DNA of 64,000 bases from Betaproteobacteria bacterium (GTDB taxonomy: Bacteria > Pseudomonadota > Gammaproteobacteria > Burkholderiales > Rhodocyclaceae): contig WRIU01000011.1 of NCBI GenBank assembly GCA_009782565.1, forward strand, positions 17,280 through 81,279, written 5' to 3'. How positions within the stretch are numbered: position 1 is the stretch's first letter; each line of letters starts with the position of its first letter. This document shows positions 53,970 to 63,043 of this stretch, in pieces. The notes below the pieces were generated by a model that saw only the letters and a list, made by a program, of their open reading frames with translations, made no database searches and was not told the origin of the DNA. The position numbers and the translations under genes were made by a program.

Positions 53970-54782
53970 TCAGAATGAAACGCCGACTCTCAGCCCGTAT
54001 TCGTTTGTTCTGTTTTTTGGCTCATGCAAACCGTACTTTACATTCGATGCTGAGATATTCCAGTACCGGTAAAAAGGTTCTGCGAAAATCCCCACTGACT
54101 GAAGGTTTTTTTCAACCTTAATGGAGAGTCTTGTCCCATATCCGCTTTTCTGCCGGAAATCTATTCCATCACTCGTATTTTCGCCTCTCAGCAAAACATC
54201 GAGTTCAGTATTGATAGCAAGCTTCCAGCCAGAACCCAGAGGCATTTTCCAGTCGGCTCCTATTGGAAGGTAATAATAAGTTTGCTCGCGTTTGTAGTCG
54301 TACACAAGATAGCCGTCCACTTTATTGGTACGAATACCACCACTATCTTCAAGATAGCGATAACCCAACCCCAGATACGGAGCAACAGAGAAGTTTTCGC
54401 CTAATTTAGATTCAAAACCTCCTGCAAAAACCATATCAACGAAAGAATTGGTTCCTGCCTTCATCTTGACGGGATCATGCGGTGGCTCCAAGTATCCACC
54501 TTCATAATCAAGTTCGCCACGCATGTAATTCAATCGCGCGCGCAACTGGACCGGCATTGACTCCTTGATTTGCCCGACTCCGCCGTTATTCAAGTATTCA
54601 AACGAAAATCCCACCATCGTTCCGCTGATTTTCATCAGCCCCGGTTCCTTGTATTCATAACTGGAAACTTCCGGCGCAATGTTGAAATTGTGCGTTTTTC
54701 CTGTATCTTGTGCAAACGACGTCGCACAAAAAGTAAAACTGATTGCTACGCTCAACAGCAGCTTACTGGGACGAGTTGCCAT
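53970..54782 (-). CDS. Predicted outer-membrane beta-barrel protein
   Basis: A 270-residue exported protein with a signal peptide (ATRPSKLLLSVAISFTFCATSFA). Alternating hydrophobic and aromatic strands follow (APEVSSYEYKEP, LRARLNYMRGELDYEGGY, VAPYLGLGYRYLEDSGG). It ends in a terminal strand YGLRVGVSF with the C-terminal phenylalanine typical of outer-membrane barrels. No family was recognised. ATG 54782 follows AAGGAGGGTGATC. It stands alone, with G+C lower than its neighbours. Confidence 0.75.
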   Translation of the reverse strand: MATRPSKLLLSVAISFTFCATSFAQDTGKTHNFNIAPEVSSYEYKEPGLMKISGTMVGFSFEYLNNGGVGQIKESMPVQLRARLNYMRGELDYEGGYLEPPHDPVKMKAGTNSFVDMVFAGGFESKLGENFSVAPYLGLGYRYLEDSGGIRTNKVDGYLVYDYKREQTYYYLPIGADWKMPLGSGWKLAINTELDVLLRGENTSDGIDFRQKSGYGTRLSIKVEKNLQSVGIFAEPFYRYWNISASNVKYGLHEPKNRTNEYGLRVGVSF

Positions 54783-54908
54783 GATCACCCTCCTTGTTTA
54801 GTTAATCAAAACATGACAAAAACAATAATATTCTACCATAAAAAATACTACTTGACTACTAAAACTTGCAACACTAATAATACCAAGGGTTTTTTGTACA
54901 ACTTTTCT

Positions 54909-54918
54909 GTCATGACAT
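54909..54918. promoter_or_regulatory. Palindrome TGTCATGACA, candidate operator
   Basis: A perfect 10-bp palindrome with a further ATGACA half-site at 54922-54927. It lies between the outer-membrane gene and a small plus-strand frame, in AT-rich DNA. Confidence 0.35.
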
Positions 54919-54933
54919 AATAATGACATTTCG

Positions 54934-55119
54934 ATGAAAGTGGATGTTCTTGTAAAAGAATTCAAACAACTGAGCCTCACGAAGACGGATTTTCTGTCGG
55001 AGGTGAATGCCCATCTGATTGCGGTACATGATTCGACGAAGAACGCGAGCAAGAAGCGCGACCCGAAAATGAGCCAAACGAAGAAAGGTAGAAATCATCC
55101 CTTTGGTATGAAGGCGTAA
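54934..55119 (+). CDS. Hypothetical small protein, doubtful
   Basis: A 61-residue frame, MKVDVLVKEFKQLSLTKTD at the start and a very basic C-terminal half (KKRDPKMSQTKKGRNHPFGMKA). No family was recognised and no clear ribosome-binding site is present. It may be a fragment of a larger lost gene. The flanking 54783-54933 and 55120-55210 hold nothing else recognisable. Confidence 0.25.
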   Translation: MKVDVLVKEFKQLSLTKTDFLSEVNAHLIAVHDSTKNASKKRDPKMSQTKKGRNHPFGMKA

Positions 55120-55210
55120 ATCGGCCTTATTTTGCTGCTTGGGCAATCCAAAACTCATTCGTGCGAAAACTCTTGGGTTGTTCAGGAAATCCCAAGTTGA
55201 TCGGAACGAT

Positions 55211-55639
55211 TCAATCGGAGCCTAACCCCTTTTGACTATCCTGGATAGTAGGGATAGCGGCGGACGGCGGCCTTTGGCCTTGGGACTCCAAGAATTGAAT
55301 AGTTAGATTGAGCTCCTCAAGAAGGCGGGAAAACCGATCTGGTACGGCACTCCATCTGGAGTGCAATCCGATAAGCATGCGAAGAGAGTACGGGTAATAG
55401 CGCTTGAAGTTTCGCAATTCGAAAATGATCGCTGCCTGGCGATCTATGTAAAGAGTGCGGTTTTCCCCAGATGGCTCTACTAATTCTTTGACAAGTTTAT
55501 GGAATACCTCGAACTCTTTCCAATAGTGACTCTCTCGACGTTCCTCCAAATATTTGTAAACGCCAAATAAGAAGGCAAGGACTGCACTAATAGCGCTGAG
55601 TTGGTTGCCGTATAAACGGATGAACTCAAATAGTTTCAT
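55211..55639 (-). CDS. Hypothetical membrane-anchored protein
   Basis: A 142-residue protein with an N-terminal hydrophobic helix (LSAISAVLAFLFGVYKYL) followed by a charged, probably coiled segment (EERRESHYWKEFEVFHKLVKEL). A helical body without recognised domain follows. It resembles many small uncharacterised proteins with a single membrane anchor. It lies just downstream of livF on the same strand but is separated by an apparent gap and composition shift. Confidence 0.55.
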   Translation of the reverse strand: MKLFEFIRLYGNQLSAISAVLAFLFGVYKYLEERRESHYWKEFEVFHKLVKELVEPSGENRTLYIDRQAAIIFELRNFKRYYPYSLRMLIGLHSRWSAVPDRFSRLLEELNLTIQFLESQGQRPPSAAIPTIQDSQKGLGSD

Positions 55640-55684
55640 GAAGTCTCACAGTAGCGGCTAATTGTAAATAGACGACCATTGAGG

Positions 55685-56404
55685 CTACCCCCCCAAATAA
55701 GCCGCCTTAATTTCCGGCCTATGCAGCAATTCCTCAGCGGGCCCTTCGGCGACGATCTCCCCGGTATCCAGCACATACCCCCTGTCCGCCACCTTCAGCG
55801 CCAGATGCGCGTTCTGCTCTACCACGATGATGGTCAGACCCTCGGCATTGAGCCTTTTCAGTGTGCGGAACATGTCGTACATGATGAGCGGAGCCAAACC
55901 CATCGAAGGTTCGTCCAGCAACAACACGGAACACTTCGTCATGAGCGCGCGCCCTACGGCGAGCATTTGCTGTTCGCCGCCGGAGAGCGTGTCGCTCCTC
56001 TGGCGCGCCCGTTCCGCAAGGCGCGGGAACAACTCGAAGACATGCTGGATTTCCTTGTCCGTGCTCTCCCCTTTCCGCGACCAGGAAGCCAGTTGCAGGT
56101 TTTCCATGACCGTGAGGTTGCCGAAGATGCGCCGCCCCTCGGGCGCGAGGGTCATCCTGATGTCGGAGACGATGCGATGCGCGGGCATCCCCAGAATGGA
56201 AGCGCCGTCGAATGTGATGTCGCCGCCGGTCACGGTGGGCGCCTCCGGAGGCACGAGCCGCATCAGCGCCTTGAGCGTGGTGGATTTGCCCGCGCCGTTC
56301 GCGCCAATCAGCGTGACGATCTCGCCCTTTTCCACATGGAAGGAGATGCCGTGCAACGCCTCGATCTTGCCGTAGGCCGCTTTCAGGTTGCTTACGCGTA
56401 TCAT
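55685..56404 (-). CDS. livF: Branched-chain amino acid ABC transporter ATP-binding protein LivF
   Basis: One of the two ATPases of a HAAT-type importer. The 239-residue protein has Walker A GANGAGKSTT, signature LSGGEQQMLAVGRALM, Walker B VLLLDEPSMGLAP and the switch VVEQNAHLAL. The C-terminus AAYLGG is typical of LivF. Its start overlaps the livG stop. Last gene of livKHMGF. The solute may be an amino acid, amide or urea; the sequence does not decide. Confidence 0.93.
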   Translation of the reverse strand: MIRVSNLKAAYGKIEALHGISFHVEKGEIVTLIGANGAGKSTTLKALMRLVPPEAPTVTGGDITFDGASILGMPAHRIVSDIRMTLAPEGRRIFGNLTVMENLQLASWSRKGESTDKEIQHVFELFPRLAERARQRSDTLSGGEQQMLAVGRALMTKCSVLLLDEPSMGLAPLIMYDMFRTLKRLNAEGLTIIVVEQNAHLALKVADRGYVLDTGEIVAEGPAEELLHRPEIKAAYLGG

Positions 56405-57171
56405 CAGAGTGTGTCGTCCCCCAGGTAAGCCTTGATGACGTCAGGGTTGTTTCGGACTTCTTCCGGTTCGCCAGAGGCGATGACGCAGCCGAAATCAATG
56501 ACGGTCAGGTGTTGGCACAAGCTCATGACCACTTTCATCTGGTGCTCGATCATCCAGATCGACAGTTTGAATTCGTCGTGTATCCAGCGGATGAAACGGA
56601 TGAGGTCATCGGCGTCGGATGAATTCAGCCCCGCCGCCGGTTCGTCCAGCAGAAGCAAGCGGGGTTTGCCCGCCAGCGCGCGCGCCAGTTCCACACGGCG
56701 TTGCAGACCGTAGGGCAAATTCTTGGGGAATTCCTCGGCAATGTCCGAGAGCTTCATCATCTCCAGCACTTCGCGCGCCCGGTTTTCGATGGCCTTTTCC
56801 GCTTGCCGGTATCGCGCCGTGCGAAGAATGGTATCCAGGAAGTTGTAACCGAGTTGGGGGGTGCGAGCCAGACGGATGTTGTCCAACACCGTCATGGCGT
56901 TCCAGAGCCGGATGTTCTGGAACGTGCGCGCTATGCCGAGAGCCGTGATCTGATGCGGCTTCAGCCCATTAATCCGCCGCCCGTCGAAAACGATGTTGCC
57001 TTCGGTCGGCTTGTAGAAACCGGAGACGATATTGAAAACAGTGGTTTTTCCGGCGCCGTTGGGGCCGATCAAGCCAACGAGCTGGTGTTCTTCCAACTGG
57101 AAAGAAAAGTCCGTAAGCGCCTGAAGACCGCCGAAACGTTGGGTGAGGCCGGAGATTTCGAGAAGAGGCAT
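56404..57171 (-). CDS. livG: Branched-chain amino acid ABC transporter ATP-binding protein LivG
   Basis: The second ATPase of the importer. The 255-residue protein begins LLEISGLTQRFGGLQAL, with Walker A GPNGAGKTT, the LivG-type insertion IARTFQNIRLWNAMTVLDN and the signature NLPYGLQRRVELARALA. Walker B is LLLLDEPAAGLNSSD and the C-terminus is IKAYLGDD. It sits between livM and livF, the usual order. Confidence 0.94.
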   Translation of the reverse strand: MPLLEISGLTQRFGGLQALTDFSFQLEEHQLVGLIGPNGAGKTTVFNIVSGFYKPTEGNIVFDGRRINGLKPHQITALGIARTFQNIRLWNAMTVLDNIRLARTPQLGYNFLDTILRTARYRQAEKAIENRAREVLEMMKLSDIAEEFPKNLPYGLQRRVELARALAGKPRLLLLDEPAAGLNSSDADDLIRFIRWIHDEFKLSIWMIEHQMKVVMSLCQHLTVIDFGCVIASGEPEEVRNNPDVIKAYLGDDTL

Positions 57172-57195
57172 GGTCAGTGGGTTATCCGCGCAGTG

Positions 57196-58272
57196 TCACT
57201 TCAAAGTAATCCAGCGTTTCAGGCGCGGGAACACATGCGTCAATTCCCGGTTCCCTAGAAAACCCTCCGGACGGAACTGCATGAGCAATATCAGCGTGAG
57301 AGGAATGATGACCCATGTCCATATCTGATCCAGTTGATAACTCGCGGGCAACAGGTTCAGGTCGTGGAAAACGGTGTTCAGCCCAGGGATGATGAAGCGC
57401 AGCAACTCCACCAGCAAAGTGAAGGCGACTGCCGCCATCAATACGCCCGTGATGGAGCCCATGCCGCCCAGATACACCATGACCAAGCCTTCGGTGGATT
57501 TGAGCAGGTTGAAGGATTGAGCGTTGACATAACCGTAGACGTGGGCGTACAGCACACCGGCCAAGCCTCCAAGACCGGAAGAGACCATGAAGGCCATGAT
57601 TTTGACGTGATTGGTGTTCACACCCATCATTTCCGCCGCAACCTCATTCTGGCAGACGGCGGACACGCCCTTGCCGTAGGTGCTGGTCATCAGGCGGCGG
57701 ATGACCACCACGCAAACGAAAACGCCGATGAGCGTCCAGATGAGCATCCAAGGCAAGTCGATGAGGTCCGACATGGCATTGACCGTTTTTTTCATGCCGG
57801 AGAAACCGCGCGAGCCGCCAATGGCGTCGATGTTTTCGATGATGGAAATGATGATGTAGTTGGCGGCAATGGTGATGATGGCCAGATAATCGTCGCGCGT
57901 GTGAAAGGACGGCAGCGCCACGATCAAGCCCGCCAGCGCGGCGGCAAGCATGGCTCCGAAGAGCACGAGGGGGAAAAGAAACGGGGCCAGTTCCGGCGCG
58001 AAAAGCGCCGCGCCGAAGAGTTTGCTGTCGGTGAAAAACGCCACCGAAAGCAGGGAACCTACGTAGGCCCCCACGCACATGAAACCCCCATGCCCGCAGG
58101 AAAACTCGCCCATATAGCCGTTGACCAAGTTCAGGCTGACCGCAAAGATGCAGTTGATGCCGATGAGCATGATGATGTTCAGCACATACTTGTCCAGCGT
58201 TTCCGTTTGGGCAAGCACGATGAGCACAACGGCGGCGACGCACAGGAGGATGTTGATGGCGTAACGCTGCAT
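57196..58272 (-). CDS. livM: Branched-chain amino acid ABC transporter permease LivM
   Basis: A 358-residue polytopic permease. Family blocks include LNLVNGYMGEFSCGHGGFMCVGAY, DDYLAIITIAANYIIISIIEN, and AFMVSSGLGGLAGVLYAHVYGYVN. Eight to ten helices are seen. A longer hydrophilic loop separates early helices (FFTDSKLFGAALFAPELAPF). It lies 12 bases from livH. Confidence 0.93.
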   Translation of the reverse strand: MQRYAINILLCVAAVVLIVLAQTETLDKYVLNIIMLIGINCIFAVSLNLVNGYMGEFSCGHGGFMCVGAYVGSLLSVAFFTDSKLFGAALFAPELAPFLFPLVLFGAMLAAALAGLIVALPSFHTRDDYLAIITIAANYIIISIIENIDAIGGSRGFSGMKKTVNAMSDLIDLPWMLIWTLIGVFVCVVVIRRLMTSTYGKGVSAVCQNEVAAEMMGVNTNHVKIMAFMVSSGLGGLAGVLYAHVYGYVNAQSFNLLKSTEGLVMVYLGGMGSITGVLMAAVAFTLLVELLRFIIPGLNTVFHDLNLLPASYQLDQIWTWVIIPLTLILLMQFRPEGFLGNRELTHVFPRLKRWITLK

Positions 58273-58284
58273 GGCGGGGTTCCG

Positions 58285-59202
58285 TCAGATTTTTGCTGTC
58301 AAGGGTTTGCCGAAAATACCGGTTGGCCGATGCCAGAGGATGAGCAACAGGATGGAAAAAGCGTAAAGGTCGCGGTACGTGGACGGCAGGAACGCGGCCA
58401 CCATCACTTCCACGATAGCCAGCAGAAAACCGCCAACAAAAGCCCCGCGAATATCGCCTATTCCACCGACCACAGCGGCGATGAACGCTTTCCATCCCGT
58501 CGTCGCCCCCATGTAAGGGTCCAGCACCGGGTAGGACATGGCGAAAAGCAGGCCGCCAAGCCCCGCAACTGACGAGCCGAGCACGAAAGTGAAAACGACC
58601 ACGCGGTCAAGCGGTATGCCCATGAGCGGCAAGGCGAATTTATCCCAGGACACAGCGCGCATCGCCATGCCCATGCGCGTCCTCGTCACGATGAAGTGCA
58701 GGATGAAAAAAACCAGAATCGCCGCAAGGACGACAAACAGCTTGAGATTGGTCACAGTGATGCCGCCTATGTGATAGACAGCCTTATCCATGAGTTCGGG
58801 CAGCGTTCTACGACTGGCGCCGAGCAGCGCCAGATTGCCGTTTTCCAGGATAAGCCCGCACATCAGCGCGGTGATGACCACATAAAGCCGGTGCGCCCCT
58901 TTTCGCATCAAGGGTCGATAGGCGACCCGCTCCAGCGTCACCCCCACCAGGGACGTGAGGATCATCGTCAACGGGATGGTCAGGATCAGCGCCAGTTCGC
59001 GGGAAAAGCCAAACATGCCTTCCGGCGCGAGCAGGCCGGTGGAAATGAAAAAGGCCAGATAGGCCCCCACCATGAAAACATCGCCGTGGGCAAAGTTGAT
59101 GAGGCGCAAAACGCCATAGACCAACGTATAACCCAAGGCGATCAGGGCGTAGAAGCTGCCCCATTGCAAGGCGTTGACGCACTGTTGCAGGAAAAACTCC
59201 AT
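58285..59202 (-). CDS. livH: Branched-chain amino acid ABC transporter permease LivH
   Basis: A 305-residue polytopic permease with the LivH start LQWGSFYALIALGYTLVYGVL, then INFAHGDVFMVGAYLAFF. The coupling region is RAVSWDKFALPLMGIPLDRV, and AAVVGGIGDIRGAFVGGFLLAIVE is also typical. It is followed directly by livM. Confidence 0.94.
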   Translation of the reverse strand: MEFFLQQCVNALQWGSFYALIALGYTLVYGVLRLINFAHGDVFMVGAYLAFFISTGLLAPEGMFGFSRELALILTIPLTMILTSLVGVTLERVAYRPLMRKGAHRLYVVITALMCGLILENGNLALLGASRRTLPELMDKAVYHIGGITVTNLKLFVVLAAILVFFILHFIVTRTRMGMAMRAVSWDKFALPLMGIPLDRVVVFTFVLGSSVAGLGGLLFAMSYPVLDPYMGATTGWKAFIAAVVGGIGDIRGAFVGGFLLAIVEVMVAAFLPSTYRDLYAFSILLLILWHRPTGIFGKPLTAKI

Positions 59203-59299
59203 GCTGCCGTTTCCTGTTTTTTGCTGTTTTTTCCGCGTTTCCCGCCGCTGCCGGGTAAAGAGGGCAGCAGCGGAAAACCGAATTTATTGCGTCACACCG

Positions 59300-60472
59300 T
59301 CACGGACAGACGGATTCCTTGAAGGTGAAATCTCCCTTCTGATCAATCTCCACGATCACCGCGCATTTAACCGGGTCGCCCTGCTCGTCGAAACGCATAT
59401 TGCCCGTAATGCCCTTGAACTCCTTGACCGCCGCCAGATTGTCACGAATCGCCTTACGCATCTTGCGCGTGTTCTTCTCCACTGCGCCGACCTTCTGAAT
59501 CGCTTCCGTGATCAGAGCCACCGCGTCCCATGTCAGGGCCGCCACATCGTCCGGCACATAGCCGTATTTCTTGTTGTATTTGTCGATGAACTCCTTGGTG
59601 GCTCCCTGTGCGCCAGCAGCCGCGTAATGGGTGGAAAAGAACAGCCCCTTGCAGGCGTCCTTGCAGAGCTTCATCAACTCGGCGGAACCCCAGGCGTCGG
59701 AGCCCATGAACGGCCCTTTGTAGCCGAGGTCACGCCCCTGCGTCACGATCAGCGCCACGAAACTGTAATTCTCCGGCAGGAAAATGAAATCCGGCTTGGC
59801 CGCGATGATCTTGGTCAACTGGGCGGAAAAATCCTGATCTTTCGGGCCGTGAGACTCGAAGGCGACGACCGAACCCTTACCGTTGCCCTTTTCCCAGACG
59901 GTCCTGAAATTGTCTGCCAAACCCTTGGAGTAATCGTTGGAAATCTCGAAAAGAACAGCCGCCTTCTTGGCACTGAACTGTTTGGTCGCGAAATTCGCCG
60001 CCACAGGAGCCTGGAAGTCATCGAGGAAGGCCGCGCGGAACACCCAGGGGCGATCCCTGGTGGCGTCGGGATTGGTCGACCAGGGCGTAACCATCGGCGT
60101 CTCGTTATCGTTCGCCACCGCCCCGGCAGGAACCGCTTGACGGGAAGACTGCGGGCCGATAATCGCCAGGACGTTGTCGCGGTCTATCAGCTTGAGCGTG
60201 ACATTGACGGCGGTATCAGGCTTTGATTCGTTATTTTCGTAAATGAACTCCAGTGGATACTTCTTGCCGCCGACTTCCAGCCCGCCCTTGGCGTTGACTT
60301 CTTCCCGGAAGAGTTCCGCAGCGTACTTGGAGGATTCCCCAACCTTGGGAATTTCGCCCGTCAGTGGGATAGGAAAACCGATCTTGATCTTCTCCGCAGC
60401 CAGCGCGCCGCCTGAGGCCAACAGCGCCGCCGCGCAAACCAATAATGAAGACGCACGTACAAGTTTCAACAT
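59300..60472 (-). CDS. livK: Branched-chain amino acid ABC transporter substrate-binding protein
   Basis: The periplasmic receptor of the importer. The 390-residue protein has a signal peptide (LVRASSLLVCAAALLASGGALA) and the domain start KIKIGFPIPLTGEIPKVGES. A ligand-pocket block IGPQSSRQAVPAGAVANDNETPM follows. It heads the liv operon, with the permeases about 97 bases downstream. The exact substrate is not evident. Confidence 0.9.
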   Translation of the reverse strand: MLKLVRASSLLVCAAALLASGGALAAEKIKIGFPIPLTGEIPKVGESSKYAAELFREEVNAKGGLEVGGKKYPLEFIYENNESKPDTAVNVTLKLIDRDNVLAIIGPQSSRQAVPAGAVANDNETPMVTPWSTNPDATRDRPWVFRAAFLDDFQAPVAANFATKQFSAKKAAVLFEISNDYSKGLADNFRTVWEKGNGKGSVVAFESHGPKDQDFSAQLTKIIAAKPDFIFLPENYSFVALIVTQGRDLGYKGPFMGSDAWGSAELMKLCKDACKGLFFSTHYAAAGAQGATKEFIDKYNKKYGYVPDDVAALTWDAVALITEAIQKVGAVEKNTRKMRKAIRDNLAAVKEFKGITGNMRFDEQGDPVKCAVIVEIDQKGDFTFKESVCP

Positions 60473-60800
60473 GGGAACCCCTCCGTGTTCAACACAAAAA
60501 TAAAAAAAACAAAAACCCCCATGATTCTACCGCCAATGTTCGCGCTGGCAACACGCCCAAGCTCAATGGGTGTCATGGTGTTGTAGGGGCGGCATCCTGC
60601 CGCCTGATGGACTACCCGACCCGTTCAAACGGTGTTCATTGCGGCATGCTTTGCGGGCGGCAGGATGCCGCCCCTACGAATCAAATTTCAAACTGAGACA
60701 CTACCAAGCAGACATCGTAGTTGACACTCTACCGCTTTTTTGTGTTACATTAATTATGTGGCACCTATGAAATATTTCCTTTACTTCCTCGGAGAAAATA
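60473..60800. other. Intergenic region between livK and PEP-CTERM gene 2
   Basis: A divergent promoter region with no gene. It holds the REPIN-like element at 60583-60677 and an A-rich run just upstream of livK. The last 25 bases include a GGAG ribosome-binding site for the PEP-CTERM gene. Confidence 0.6.
60583..60677. repeat. REPIN-like inverted pair upstream of livK
   Basis: The 22-base arm at 60583-60604 (starting GTAGGGGCGGCATCCTGCCG) is the exact reverse complement of 60656-60677, around a 51-base spacer. Edges GTAGGGG and CCCCTAC match the element at 39195-39265, while the inner palindromes differ. Confidence 0.85.
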
Positions 60801-61583
60801 ATGCGTTTGAACATCATGAAATCAATTTGCGCTGTCGCGCTACTAGGAGTCGCCAGTGCCGGGGCGAACGCCGATGTCATCCGCGTCACAGAGGAGAATT
60901 TCCTGGCAGGTTCTGGCATGATCACCTTCAGCGAGTTTTCTCTCGGCACCACGAATCCTGTGTATTCGCCCGCCGATTATGGCGGAGAATTGGGTGATCC
61001 CACTGTCAGTTTTGGCGGATATTTCCTGGGGCAGAGCCTGAGCACGACGCCGTCCATCGATTGTCCTGGCGCGGCTGCGACCGCTTGCATCGTCGGAACA
61101 CCAATCGGCCCCTTGAGTCTCGATCCGAATTCTCCTGTCACGTTCATCACGACAGACGCCAGCAACCCGAGCAGCCCCGTCCTGTCTGGCCGACCAACGT
61201 ACAATGGCCCTATCGCCATCCTGTTTGACATAGACGTTGCTGCTGTCGGTTTCGACGCGGGATATTTCGATGCAATAGGCAGCACGGGCATTACCGCATT
61301 CGCGCGAGATGGAACGATTCTCGGCACGGTAGTCAATACAGGACTCGGCATTGAATTTCTCGGTCTTGTCACCTCTGATCAAAGCGAGATGATCGCGGGG
61401 GTTTTCCTTGATCTCATCAGTGATGAGCCAGCCGGGTTCGCCGTCGACAATCTGCGTTTCGGGTACAGAGAAACAGTCACTGTTCCTATTCCCGAACCCG
61501 AAACCTATGCCATGCTTTTAGCCGGTCTTGCCGTTGTGGGCGTAGTCACGCGCAGGCGGCGTAGTATAAAAGCAACAATGTAA
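60801..61583 (+). CDS. PEP-CTERM sorting domain protein
   Basis: A 260-residue secreted protein with a signal peptide (SICAVALLGVASAGANA), a long beta-rich middle part and a C-terminal sorting signal. The signal is VPIPEPETYAMLLAGL, a hydrophobic helix and the basic VTRRRRSIK tail. It shares the PEPETYAM motif with the protein at 3784-4596, so one exosortase system probably serves both; none is seen here. GGAG lies 7 bases before ATG 60801. The middle was not assigned to a family. Confidence 0.85.
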   Translation: MRLNIMKSICAVALLGVASAGANADVIRVTEENFLAGSGMITFSEFSLGTTNPVYSPADYGGELGDPTVSFGGYFLGQSLSTTPSIDCPGAAATACIVGTPIGPLSLDPNSPVTFITTDASNPSSPVLSGRPTYNGPIAILFDIDVAAVGFDAGYFDAIGSTGITAFARDGTILGTVVNTGLGIEFLGLVTSDQSEMIAGVFLDLISDEPAGFAVDNLRFGYRETVTVPIPEPETYAMLLAGLAVVGVVTRRRRSIKATM

Positions 61584-61608
61584 GTGCGACCAAGAGAAAG
61601 AAGCAACA

Positions 61609-61638
61609 GCGTCCCGCATTCCACACAATGCGGGACGC
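61609..61638 (+). terminator. 12-bp hairpin after PEP-CTERM gene 2
   Basis: GCGTCCCGCATT (61609-61620) pairs perfectly with 61627-61638 around a CCACAC loop, 26 bases past the stop. No T-run follows, so it may be a transcript-stabilising hairpin or a repeat rather than a full intrinsic terminator. Confidence 0.5.
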
Positions 61639-61972
61639 AAAGGTGCAGGTCGGCGTTTAATGTGCTTTACAAAGTATTCCCATGCTAAGGGTTGGGGGAT
61701 GGGTGCAAATAAAATTGACGACCAATCCTTATCCCATCTGGCTTTAGCCGCTTTCCTCGCAATCTCTGATCGTTTCTTGGTTCTCTAAAACTCAGTGCTG
61801 ATGCCAGTAACGCGGATGAACCTCTCGCCAAGCATCGGCTTTCATCCGCCCGCCTTCGGTCTCAAGCAGCACCGTACCCTCTGAATCCGTGCGGTAGGGG
61901 CAAAACAAGCAGTCACCTCACCAAGTGCCATTTGGCATATAACGCATTGTTTTTGATAGAACAGTACCCATG
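61639..61972. other. Intergenic region between PEP-CTERM gene 2 and abiEii
   Basis: No intact gene is seen. The central part contains a coding-like minus-strand fragment (61792-61917, listed separately). The rest shows no clear repeat or RNA gene. Confidence 0.5.
61792..61917 (-). pseudogene. Possible 3' fragment of a lost gene
   Basis: The minus strand reads GDCLFCPYRTDSEG..LLETEGGRMKADAW..HPRYWHQH then stop. The residue mix (C-x2-C, W, H, Y) looks protein-like. A stop codon precedes it directly and no start fits. The family was not recognised. Confidence 0.3.
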
Positions 61973-63043
61973 TTAGCAAGGACTGTCTTGCTTATCGTTA
62001 ATAAATTTTTCCAGATGCCATACTGAATCGAGTATGTCTTCAAATTTTGGAGTTTCACCGAAAATCATTCCTTGCATCGCTCGATAGTCTGATCTGAGCG
62101 CATTCTCCATTGGAGGAGAGGGCGCGATTTTGAAAGAACCCGGGTGTGCATGTACCAGATCAAGGTCAGTACTGTTGAAAAACATGAGCGCGTGGTGTGT
62201 GCAATCGAGAGCCAGTGTCTGGTTCGCCGCAGCCTGCTGCCCCAGTGGCGAACGCCACATCATGTGAAGATCATAATAATGCCGTGAAGCGCGATGCCCC
62301 TGGTGACGCAGTATGCCCCGGTTGTCATGCCAGCAGCGCAATCCGTGCAGGATGACGATCTTGTCCCAAAAAGTGCGCTCGGCATCAATTGTGGTGATGT
62401 TCGGGACTGTGAGGTCAATCATCCTCATATCGTCGGCGATGTAAGGCCGAAGCTCGACAAGGCGATGGGGATCGAGCGCCGATCTAGCCCCCGCCTCAAT
62501 CTTGACAGTGGGCTGGATATAAACATCACTGCCAGAAATGATAGTCGGGTAACGGATCAGCAGTGTTTGTCGGTCTGGGTCGTCCGGGTCGAGAAAAACG
62601 GGTGGTTCTGGAGCGTCTAAACGAGCTTCGCAAAATGCTGCCTCAATCTGGCGGTTCAACCGTTCCCTCAAAAAATTCTGAATGTAGTCCTGGCATGCTT
62701 TCCTGATTCGCTCCAACCGAAGTCGCTGCTGTTTTCCTGTCAATTTTTCCAGATCTGTTGCGTCAACATCTTGGCCGATGTCTTGCCTGAACACGGTAAT
62801 GTCGATGTCTTCCGAAAACCGGGAAATCAAGCCGTAAGCCTTGGAAAGCGAGGTTCCTCCCTTAAATAGCAAACGTGGCTCGCCTGCTTGCCTGCCACCG
62901 AACAGTAACGCCAGCACCCATGTTACCCAGAAATCCTTTTCGACATTCTGTAAGGGCGTGCCCAACCGGGTGGCTGCTTTCAGGAACAGGTCACGCCGAT
63001 CAGCAGGAGAGGCAGCGATAATGTCAATAAAACCTTGTGTCAC
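61973..63043 (-). CDS. abiEii: AbiEii-family nucleotidyltransferase toxin
   Basis: AbiEii toxins are DNA polymerase beta-like nucleotidyltransferases of type IV toxin-antitoxin/abortive-infection systems. The 356-residue protein has the family motif LLFKGGTSLSKAYGLISRFSEDIDI near residue 60. In it GGTSLSK and the DxD of SEDID are catalytic. Later blocks (DAERTFWDKIVILHGL, RASRHYYDLHMMW) also match. GTG 63043 overlaps the antitoxin stop (GTGA), the coupling expected for AbiE pairs. Confidence 0.88.
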   Translation of the reverse strand: MTQGFIDIIAASPADRRDLFLKAATRLGTPLQNVEKDFWVTWVLALLFGGRQAGEPRLLFKGGTSLSKAYGLISRFSEDIDITVFRQDIGQDVDATDLEKLTGKQQRLRLERIRKACQDYIQNFLRERLNRQIEAAFCEARLDAPEPPVFLDPDDPDRQTLLIRYPTIISGSDVYIQPTVKIEAGARSALDPHRLVELRPYIADDMRMIDLTVPNITTIDAERTFWDKIVILHGLRCWHDNRGILRHQGHRASRHYYDLHMMWRSPLGQQAAANQTLALDCTHHALMFFNSTDLDLVHAHPGSFKIAPSPPMENALRSDYRAMQGMIFGETPKFEDILDSVWHLEKFINDKQDSPC

